A stretch of DNA of 64,000 nucleotides from Arthrobacter sp. 135MFCol5.1 (GTDB lineage: Bacteria; Actinomycetota; Actinomycetes; Actinomycetales; Micrococcaceae): NCBI RefSeq assembly GCF_000374865.1, contig NZ_KB895454.1, positions 186,001 to 250,000 of the forward strand, given 5' to 3'. Below the pieces are notes generated by a model, which was given only the letters and a program-made list of their open reading frames with translations, did no database searches and was not told where the DNA came from. This document shows positions 58,030 through 64,000 of the stretch, piece after piece (position 1 is the stretch's first letter; each line of letters starts with the position of its first letter). The translations under genes were made by a program, and so were the position numbers.

Positions 58030-58440
58030 GTGGCAGAAAACGCACGTGATCACAGGGATGGCCAAGGCCGTTCCGAGTACCATGGCGTCCCCGCCAATGC
58101 GCTGCCGCTCACGGCCAGCGAAGACCGCCAATGGGCCACGCTGGCCCACTTCGGCGGGATCCTGGGGTGCATTCCGTCCCTGCTGATCTACCTGATCTTC
58201 CGGGACCGCGGACCATTCACCGCGCAGGAGTCGAAGGAAGCGCTGAACTTCAGCCTGCCGCCCACCATCGCCGCGGTCCTGGCCAACATCCTGGTGTTCA
58301 TTCCCTACGTGGGCAACATCTTCGCCGTGATCGCCACGCTGATCTGGGTGGCGCTGACCTGCTTCTCGGTGGCCGCAGGGATCCATGTCAACCGGGGCCA
58401 GCCGCACCGCTACCCGTACAACCTGCGCTGGATCAAATAG
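58030..58440 (+). CDS. DUF4870 family membrane protein (Tic20-like)
   Basis: Membrane protein of 136 residues with three hydrophobic stretches (about 45-62, 78-97, 100-122). SEDRQWATLAHFGGILGCIPSLLIYL and GPFTAQESKEALNFSLPPTI are typical of DUF4870. Function unknown. GTG 58030 is chosen because AAGGA precedes it and the protein then matches family length; the upstream open frame is leader. A perfect inverted repeat CAGTAT-N5-ATACTG lies at 57933-57949. Confidence 0.85.
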   Translation: MAENARDHRDGQGRSEYHGVPANALPLTASEDRQWATLAHFGGILGCIPSLLIYLIFRDRGPFTAQESKEALNFSLPPTIAAVLANILVFIPYVGNIFAVIATLIWVALTCFSVAAGIHVNRGQPHRYPYNLRWIK

Positions 58441-58442
58441 TC

Positions 58443-58489
58443 CCCAGCGGCTCCCAGCGGCTCCCAGCGGCTCCCAGCGGCTCCCAGCG
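58443..58489. repeat. 10-bp tandem repeat, 4.7 copies
   Basis: The unit CTCCCAGCGG is repeated without mismatch from 3 bp after the DUF4870 stop. On the minus strand this reads as five runs of three or more G separated by 7-nt AGCCGCT loops, the canonical G-quadruplex formula. Copy number is likely to vary between strains. Confidence 0.95.
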
Positions 58490-58529
58490 CAATCAAGCCC
58501 CCGCAAGCCCGGCCGGGTTCGTGCTGCGG

Positions 58530-59759
58530 TTAGTCGGGCAGGATCCTGCGGACCACGGCGTCCGCCAGGAGCCGGCCCTTCAGGGTGAGGACCAGCCGTC
58601 CGTGGAACGCCGCGGCCGGTTCCACCAGTTCGTCCGCGATCAGGCCCGCCACCTCATGGCGGCCCAAGGTGCTGAGCGTCGAGACGTCGAGCCCTGACTG
58701 CAGCCGCGCCTCCAGCATCACCCGCTCCAGTCGCCTGGTGTCCGAATCCAGGGTTTCGCGGCCCGCAGCCGGCGAATAGCCCTGCGCGAGCCGGTTGGCG
58801 TAGGCCACAGGGTGCTTGACGTTCCACCAGCGCACGCCGCCCACGTGTGAGTGTGCGCCAGGCCCTATCCCCCACCAGTCGTCGCCCCGCCAGTAGGCCA
58901 GGTTGTGCCTGCAGGCCTGGTCCGGGGTCCGGGCCCAATTGCTGACCTCGTACCAGCCCAGCCCGGCTTCGGTGATCAGCTGGTCGGCGAGCTCGTACTT
59001 GTCGGCGTGGTCGTCGTCGTCGATTCCCGGGACCTCGCCGCGCCGCATCTGTGCGGCGAGCTTGGTGCCCTCCTCGACGATCAGCGCATAGGCGCTGATG
59101 TGGTCGGGCTCGTAGGACAAGGCTGTTTCGAGGGAGTACCGCCAGTCGGCAAGGGATTCACCGGGCGTGCCGTATATCAGGTCCAGGCTGACGGCAAGTC
59201 CCGCCTCCCGGGCCCACCGGACCACCTGCGGAACCCGGCTCGGGGTGTGGGTGCGGTCCAGGACCTTCAAGACGTGCGGGACAGCGGATTGCATGCCGAA
59301 CGACACCCGGGTGAAACCGGCTTCCTTGAGGATGGCGAGGGATTCGGGCGTGACTGAGTCGGGATTGGCCTCCGTGGTGACTTCCGCGTCCTCTTCGATT
59401 CCCCACTGGTCGATGGCGGCACGAAGAATCATGGCGAGGTCGCCGGCCGGCAGGAGCGTAGGCGTGCCGCCGCCGAAGAAAACGGTGCTGAGCTTGCGTG
59501 CCGGGACGCCTGAACGCTGCAGTACCCGCGCGGCCAGCCCCACTTCCGAGACGGCCGTGCCCGCATAGGCATCCTGGGAAGCTCCGCCGCCGAGTTCCGT
59601 GGCCGTGTACGTGTTGAAGTCGCAGTACCCGCAGCGCACGGCACAGAACGGGATGTGGACGTACAAGCCGAAAGCCCGGGCCGCCGCACCGTCCGCTGCC
59701 TGAGCAGGCAGCAGGCCGTCCGACGGCGCCGGGTCGCCAAGGGGAAGAACGCTGGGCAT
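58530..59759 (-). CDS. hemW: Radical SAM haem chaperone HemW
   Basis: HemN-like protein that binds haem and delivers it to haem enzymes; often mis-annotated as coproporphyrinogen oxidase. The 409-residue protein has the 4Fe-4S motif CAVRCGYC (Cys39, Cys43, Cys46), where HemW has Cys-x3-Cys-x2-Cys and no fourth HemN Cys, and the FFGGGTPTLL SAM motif. It lies 25 bp downstream of lepA, a lepA-hemW pairing found in many bacteria. Respiratory haem proteins in this window are possible clients. Confidence 0.93.
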   Translation of the reverse strand: MPSVLPLGDPAPSDGLLPAQAADGAAARAFGLYVHIPFCAVRCGYCDFNTYTATELGGGASQDAYAGTAVSEVGLAARVLQRSGVPARKLSTVFFGGGTPTLLPAGDLAMILRAAIDQWGIEEDAEVTTEANPDSVTPESLAILKEAGFTRVSFGMQSAVPHVLKVLDRTHTPSRVPQVVRWAREAGLAVSLDLIYGTPGESLADWRYSLETALSYEPDHISAYALIVEEGTKLAAQMRRGEVPGIDDDDHADKYELADQLITEAGLGWYEVSNWARTPDQACRHNLAYWRGDDWWGIGPGAHSHVGGVRWWNVKHPVAYANRLAQGYSPAAGRETLDSDTRRLERVMLEARLQSGLDVSTLSTLGRHEVAGLIADELVEPAAAFHGRLVLTLKGRLLADAVVRRILPD

Positions 59760-59784
59760 CAGCGGGTCCCCCGCTGCGCGGTGG

Positions 59785-61641
59785 TCACTTCTTCTTGGCC
59801 TTGTCCTTTGAATCGTCAGTGGTGAGGGCGGCGATGAACGCTTCCTGCGGAACTTCCACCGTGCCCACCATCTTCATGCGCTTCTTGCCTTCTTTTTGCT
59901 TTTCCAGCAGCTTGCGCTTACGGGAGATGTCGCCGCCGTAGCACTTGGCCAGGACGTCCTTGCGGATGGCGCGGATGCTTTCACGGGCGATGATCCTGGA
60001 GCCGATGGCCGCCTGGATGGGCACCTCGAACTGCTGCCGCGGGATGAGTTCGCGCAGCTTGCCGGTCATCATCACGCCGTACGCGTACGCCTTGTCCCTG
60101 TGCGTGATGGCACTGAACGCGTCCACCTGTTCGCCCTGGAGCATGATGTCGACCTTGACCAGGTCGGCTGCCTGGTCACCGTCGGCCTTCCAGTCCAGAG
60201 ACCCGTAGCCGCGGGTCTTGGACTTCAGGATGTCGAAGAAGTCGAACACGATCTCGGCCAGCGGGAGGCGGTACCTGATCTCCACCCGGTCCTCGGACAG
60301 GTAGTCCATCCCGCCCAGCACGCCGCGGCGGGCCTGGCAGAGTTCCATGATGGCGCCGACGAACTCGTTGGGGGCCAGGATGGTGGCGGACACCATGGGT
60401 TCGCGCACCTCCGCGACCTTGCCTGTGGGGTACTCGCTGGGGTTGGTCACCTGGACCACCTTCTTGTCCTCCAGGGTGACCTCGTACTCAACGTTCGGTG
60501 CGGTGGAGATGAGTGCCAGGTTGTATTCGCGTTCCAGGCGTTCGCGGGTGATCTCAAGGTGGAGCAGGCCGAGGAATCCGACACGGAAACCGAAACCAAG
60601 GGCTGCGGAGGTTTCCGGTTCGTACACCAGGGCTGCGTCGTTGAGCATGAGTTTCTCAAGGGCGTCGCGGAGTACCGGATAGTCGGCCCCGTCCAGCGGA
60701 TACAGGCCGGAGAACACCATGGGCTTGGCGTCGGCGTAGCCGGGCAGTGACTTTGCGGCCGGCTTGGCCAGGTTGGTGACGGTGTCGCCCACCTTGGACT
60801 GGCGCACGTCCTTAACGCCGGTGATGAGGTAACCCACTTCACCGACGCCGAGGCCCTTTGACGGCGTGGGTTCCGGGGAGCTGACCCCGATTTCCAGCAG
60901 CTCGTGCGATGCCCTGGTGGACATCATCTGGATGCGCTCACGGGGGTGGAGCATGCCGTCCACGACGCGGACGTAGGTGACGACGCCACGGTAGGTGTCA
61001 TAGACGGAATCGAAGATCATGGCACGGGCCGGTGCATCCGGGTCGCCCGTCGGGGCGGGGAGGTCGCGGACAATCTTGTCCAAGAGCGCCTCCACACCGA
61101 CGCCGGTCTTGCCGGACACGCGCAGGACGTCCTCCGGATCGCCGCCGATGAGGTTGGCGAGTTCGGCTGCGTATTTCTCCGGCTGCGCTGCCGGAAGGTC
61201 GATCTTGTTCAGCACCGGGATGATGGTGAGGTTGTTCTCCATGGCCAGGTACAGGTTTGCCAGTGTCTGCGCCTCGATACCCTGCGCTGCGTCCACCAGG
61301 AGGATTGCCCCCTCGCAGGCGGCCAGCGATCTGGAGACCTCATAGGTGAAGTCCACGTGGCCGGGCGTATCGATCATGTTCAGTGCGTAGCTGACCCCGT
61401 CCACTTCCCATGGCATGCGCACGGCCTGGGACTTGATGGTGATGCCCCGCTCACGCTCGATGTCCATCCGGTCCAGGTACTGGGCCTTCATGTCGCGCGC
61501 CTGGACAACCCCGGTGGACTGCAGCATCCGGTCAGCCAGCGTGGACTTGCCGTGGTCAATATGCGCGATGATGCAAAAGTTCCGAATAATGGCCGGATCT
61601 GTCGCGGCGGGCACCGGTGCGGTGCGGGCCATGGGAGACAC
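59785..61641 (-). CDS. lepA: Elongation factor 4 (LepA)
   Basis: Ribosome-bound GTPase that acts in initiation and back-translocation of stalled ribosomes; 618 residues. G1 [10 protein letters not shown]2 [11 protein letters not shown]3 DTPGHVDF and G4 NKID are intact, and the LepA-specific C-terminal domain with [20 protein letters not shown] is present. GTG 61641 is preceded by AAGGA at good spacing; ATG 61632, three codons on, is an alternative. Divergent from the PemK-like gene. Confidence 0.97.
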   Translation of the reverse strand: MSPMARTAPVPAATDPAIIRNFCIIAHIDHGKSTLADRMLQSTGVVQARDMKAQYLDRMDIERERGITIKSQAVRMPWEVDGVSYALNMIDTPGHVDFTYEVSRSLAACEGAILLVDAAQGIEAQTLANLYLAMENNLTIIPVLNKIDLPAAQPEKYAAELANLIGGDPEDVLRVSGKTGVGVEALLDKIVRDLPAPTGDPDAPARAMIFDSVYDTYRGVVTYVRVVDGMLHPRERIQMMSTRASHELLEIGVSSPEPTPSKGLGVGEVGYLITGVKDVRQSKVGDTVTNLAKPAAKSLPGYADAKPMVFSGLYPLDGADYPVLRDALEKLMLNDAALVYEPETSAALGFGFRVGFLGLLHLEITRERLEREYNLALISTAPNVEYEVTLEDKKVVQVTNPSEYPTGKVAEVREPMVSATILAPNEFVGAIMELCQARRGVLGGMDYLSEDRVEIRYRLPLAEIVFDFFDILKSKTRGYGSLDWKADGDQAADLVKVDIMLQGEQVDAFSAITHRDKAYAYGVMMTGKLRELIPRQQFEVPIQAAIGSRIIARESIRAIRKDVLAKCYGGDISRKRKLLEKQKEGKKRMKMVGTVEVPQEAFIAALTTDDSKDKAKKK

Positions 61642-61818
61642 GCAGGGTCCTTACTGTTGGCATTGTTCGCAGCCAGCCGGCAGGCAACCCCGAAGGTGCC
61701 GGGCGGTATGGCCGCACATCTTGAACTCCCAGTGTCCCACGTCCCGGGCCGCGGCACCGCATCCTGCCGCGCCACAGTGGGGCGTTCCGCCGGCCGCGCA
61801 GGGCGATAGGGTTTCAGC

Positions 61819-62310
61819 ATGGCTATCGACCTCCGCTCCGTGGCTAACGCCGTCCGCCGCGGCCTGCGCATGCTGCAGTTGCGAGGCCCCGTCGAGGGTG
61901 CTCCCAAGTCCGCCTATCCGGGTGACTTCACCGGCCGGTCTGCCGTGCGGTATGCACCCCGGCCCGACGGCGATCCGGACCCCGGTGAGGTGGTGTGGAC
62001 CTGGGTCCCTTACGAGGAGGACCACAGCAGGGGCAAGGACCGCCCCGTGCTGCTGGTGGGACATCATGGGACATATCTCCTGGGACTGATGATGACCAGC
62101 AGGGACCGGGTGGCGCCGGGTACGGCCTCCGACCTCTACGTGGACCTGGGCTCCGGCGCCTGGGACAAGCAGGGCAGGGCCAGCGAGGTCCGGCTGGACC
62201 GGGTCCTGCAGATCAGGCCGGACAGCGTTCGGCGGGAGGGCGCCGTCCTGGACAAGGCGCGTTTTGAGAAAGTTGCCTCCGGACTGCGCCGGCGGCACGG
62301 TTGGACATAG
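61819..62310 (+). CDS. PemK/MazF-like protein without partner antitoxin
   Basis: Protein of 163 residues whose C-terminal part (about 38-160) resembles the PemK/MazF endoribonuclease fold: [46 protein letters not shown] and the late [11 protein letters not shown] strand. An N-terminal helical extension of about 35 basic residues is unusual for MazF toxins. No antitoxin-like frame is adjacent on either side, so it may be a housekeeping relative. ATG is 6 nt after TAGGGT (61807-61812), predicting leaderless mRNA. Confidence 0.78.
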   Translation: MAIDLRSVANAVRRGLRMLQLRGPVEGAPKSAYPGDFTGRSAVRYAPRPDGDPDPGEVVWTWVPYEEDHSRGKDRPVLLVGHHGTYLLGLMMTSRDRVAPGTASDLYVDLGSGAWDKQGRASEVRLDRVLQIRPDSVRREGAVLDKARFEKVASGLRRRHGWT

Positions 62311-62479
62311 GCACCGGAAATGGCCAGTCCCGTCCCTGACCTGCTATTCTTTATTGCTGTGTGTCCGTGCAGGTCGACGGTCACTGATGGTTGGCCGCCA
62401 TAGGTATCCCCACGCCGCTCAGTCAAGGCCAGCCGGAAAGCCCTCTAGACCATTTCCGCATTACAAAGAGAGTTCACAC

Positions 62480-62740
62480 GTGGCGAATATCAAGTCCCAG
62501 AAGAAGCGCATCCTGACCAACGAGAAGGCCCGCCTGCGCAACAACGCAGTCAAGTCTGAGCTGAAGACGGCCATCCGCGCCGTCAACACCGCCGTTGAGT
62601 CCGCTGACAAGGAAGCTGCTACTACTGCGCTCGTTTCTGCCAGCCGTAAGCTGGACAAGGCTGTCAGCAAGGGTGTTCTGCACAAGAACAACGCAGCGAA
62701 CCGCAAGTCGGCGATCTCCAAGAAGGTCAACGCACTCTAA
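62480..62740 (+). CDS. rpsT: 30S ribosomal protein S20
   Basis: Primary 16S rRNA-binding protein of 86 residues, almost entirely helical and rich in Lys, Arg and Ala: [20 protein letters not shown] opens it as in all S20 proteins. GTG start preceded by AAAGAGAG. The 170-bp region before it contains TATTCT (62345-62350) as a -10 candidate, leaving a leader of about 120 nt that could serve autoregulation. A terminator follows. Confidence 0.97.
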   Translation: MANIKSQKKRILTNEKARLRNNAVKSELKTAIRAVNTAVESADKEAATTALVSASRKLDKAVSKGVLHKNNAANRKSAISKKVNAL

Positions 62741-62765
62741 GGTTTCCAGTTCCCGCGAACTGATG

Positions 62766-62803
62766 GTGTGGCCGGTACCGGAAGGTGCCGGCCACACGCG
62801 TTT
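62766..62803 (+). terminator. Terminator after rpsT
   Basis: GTGTGGCCGGTACC (62766-62779) pairs with GGTGCCGGCCACAC (62784-62797) with one G-T wobble and a GGAA loop, followed by GCGTTT. Confidence 0.8.
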
Positions 62804-62882
62804 AAGCGGCGGCCTGCCAGGCAGCGGGCACAGTGGTACGCAGCCGACCCTGGACGCCGGCAGCAGGATGCCCCGGGCGCCT

Positions 62883-62906
62883 CGCCGGCAGTCGCGTCTG
62901 CCGGCG
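62883..62906 (-). terminator. Hairpin directly after the holA stop
   Basis: CGCCGGCAG and CTGCCGGCG form a perfect 9-bp stem with a 6-nt loop, immediately adjoining the TAA of holA on the minus strand. No T-tract is present. Confidence 0.55.
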
Positions 62907-63923
62907 TTACCTGCCCTGGACCGACATGGCGATCACCGTCACGGCATGTTCGACGGCGTAAACCGGATCCCGTGACAGGCCCTTCACTTGGGCGTCAGCC
63001 TCTGCCGTGGCCTGGATGGAGCGCACCAGGCCCTCGGGGGTCCAGCGGCGGACGTCCCGCTGGGCCTGTTCAACCAGCCAGGGCTGCATTCCGAGTTCCG
63101 CCGCAATCTGGGCGGACGATCCTGATGCGCCGGCCACCCGCGCCACCGTCCGCAGCTTTGCGGCGAGGGCGGCAACCAGGGGTACCGGATCCGCGCCCGT
63201 GGCAAGGGCGTGGCGGAGGGTGGACAGCGCCAGCGGCGCGTTTCCCGCCATGGCGGCGTCCGCCACCTTGAAGGCCGTGGCTTCGATGCGCCCTCCGTAG
63301 TACCGGTCCACAGTCTCGGACGTGACGGTAGTGGTGGCGTCAGCGATCAGCTGGCTGCAGGCGGCAGCGAGTTCGGACAGGTCTGCACCCACGGCGTTCA
63401 CCAGGGCCTGGACGGCGTCCTGGTTGATCCGGCGTCCGGCCGCCTTGAATTCCGAGGTGACGAAAGAGATTTTGTCAGCGTCCTTCTTCAAGGGCTGGCA
63501 GTCAACGACTGGCCAGCCGCCCTTCTTGACGGCGTCGAGCAGCTTTTTTCCGCGGGCGCCGCCGGCGTGTCGAAGCACGACGACGGCATCCGGCTCGGGG
63601 TGCTGCACGTAAGCCAGCGCGTCGGCCAGGAAGGCTTCGTTCATGGCTTCCACAGATTCGACTTCAATGAGTTTGCTCTCGCCGAACAGCGAGGGGCTGA
63701 CCTGCATGGTCAGGGCCCCCGGCTCATAACCGGCGGCGTTGATGCGGCTGAGTTCGACGTCCGGCGCCGCCGTCCGGACTTGCGCCCGGACCCTGTCCAT
63801 GGCCCGGATGCCAAGGTATTCCTCCGGCCCGGTGACCAGCACGATCTGCGCCGGGGTCACGTCCCGCCAGGAGGCAGCGTTCGACGCCGGAGAGCGGGTT
63901 TCACGCTTTTGCGCAGCGGCCAT
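62907..63923 (-). CDS. holA: DNA polymerase III subunit delta
   Basis: Clamp-loader subunit that opens the beta sliding clamp; 338 residues. VLVTGPEEYLGIRAMDRVRAQ, LIEVESVEAMNEAFLADALA and the domain II/III segments (KFVTSEFKAAGRRI-like region, ELAAACSQLIAD, DAAMAGNAPLALSTLRHAL) match HolA. ATG 63923 is preceded by GGAAGGGA. In actinobacteria it normally lies downstream of comEC, which would be beyond the window end. Convergent with rpsT. Confidence 0.93.
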   Translation of the reverse strand: MAAAQKRETRSPASNAASWRDVTPAQIVLVTGPEEYLGIRAMDRVRAQVRTAAPDVELSRINAAGYEPGALTMQVSPSLFGESKLIEVESVEAMNEAFLADALAYVQHPEPDAVVVLRHAGGARGKKLLDAVKKGGWPVVDCQPLKKDADKISFVTSEFKAAGRRINQDAVQALVNAVGADLSELAAACSQLIADATTTVTSETVDRYYGGRIEATAFKVADAAMAGNAPLALSTLRHALATGADPVPLVAALAAKLRTVARVAGASGSSAQIAAELGMQPWLVEQAQRDVRRWTPEGLVRSIQATAEADAQVKGLSRDPVYAVEHAVTVIAMSVQGR

Positions 63924-64000
63924 CGAAGGTCCCTTCCGGAGGTTTTGGTGCAGTATCCCAGCCTGCCATGTCCGCGCCCGGGCTCCAAGCTGCCCGCAGC
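63924..64000. other. Window edge upstream of holA
   Basis: Only 77 bp remain. They contain the holA ribosome-binding site (GGAAGGGA on the minus strand); no stop or coding end of an upstream gene can be assigned. Confidence 0.4.

Noticed and set aside
58443..58489. CRISPR-like repeat
   Set aside because: Unit is only 10 bp with no spacers; it is a simple tandem repeat.

Overview
This 64 kb stretch is chromosomal DNA from a high-GC actinobacterium, most likely Arthrobacter, Pseudarthrobacter or a close Micrococcaceae relative. The sequence-based reasons are a complete Pup-proteasome locus, a single-chain PafB-PafC fusion (the form known from Arthrobacter), RbpA, the actinobacterial type qcrCAB/ctaCDEF respiratory chain, class 2 PyrD, and actinobacteria-typical DUF3043, DUF3054 and DUF3097 proteins. 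I see no rRNA, tRNA, CRISPR array, insertion sequence or prophage gene. Most of the window is core genome.

Layout. (1) 1-16 kb, + strand: arc (5' end outside the window)-dop-pup-prcB-prcA-pafA, two FKBP prolyl isomerases, the fused DNA-damage regulator pafBC, a small membrane protein, tatA-tatC, the Ski2-like helicase helY and an amidohydrolase; then a polyprenol-phosphate mannose synthase. (2) 17-21 kb, - strand: rbpA behind a SigR/SigH-like promoter, an NfeD-SPFH pair, and peptide deformylase with an RlmA-like methyltransferase. (3) 21.4-25.9 kb: the least ordinary region, with a three-gene type III polyketide synthase/methyltransferase/flavin monooxygenase operon, a 49-residue membrane protein and more than 600 bp with no convincing gene. 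(4) 26-37 kb: trpD, then the aerobic respiratory chain in two convergent groups (ctaE-qcrCAB on +, ctaC-ctaD-ctaF on -) around a DasR-like GntR regulator and HPr that share a near-consensus dre operator; an ErpA-type Fe-S carrier follows. (5) 37-53 kb: M20 dipeptidase, pyrD, an alpha/beta hydrolase, leuA-recO-uppS, an M13 metallopeptidase, an LCP cell-wall protein, and the tightly overlapped phoH-ybeY-CBS protein-era operon. (6) 53-64 kb: a GerMN lipoprotein, hrcA-dnaJ-rsmE behind a CIRCE element, lepA-hemW, an orphan PemK/MazF-like protein, rpsT and holA.

How the genes fit together. Pup is made ligatable by Dop, attached by PafA, and substrates are unfolded by ARC into the PrcAB chamber; PafBC at the same locus controls the DNA damage response. 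The bc1 and aa3 genes encode the quinol-to-oxygen chain that in actinobacteria works as one supercomplex. DasR-like/HPr links PTS sugar transport to amino-sugar control.

Features beyond routine annotation are: many genes whose start codon sits 6-7 nt after a TAnnnT -10 box (probable leaderless mRNAs), the dre, CIRCE and SigR-like sites, a 75-nt hairpin before ctaC, an 11-bp-period direct repeat before the GerMN lipoprotein, a 10-bp tandem repeat whose minus strand fits a G-quadruplex formula, and the type III PKS operon with a palindrome at its probable promoter. No wholly new system is obvious; the PKS operon is the best candidate for undescribed chemistry.
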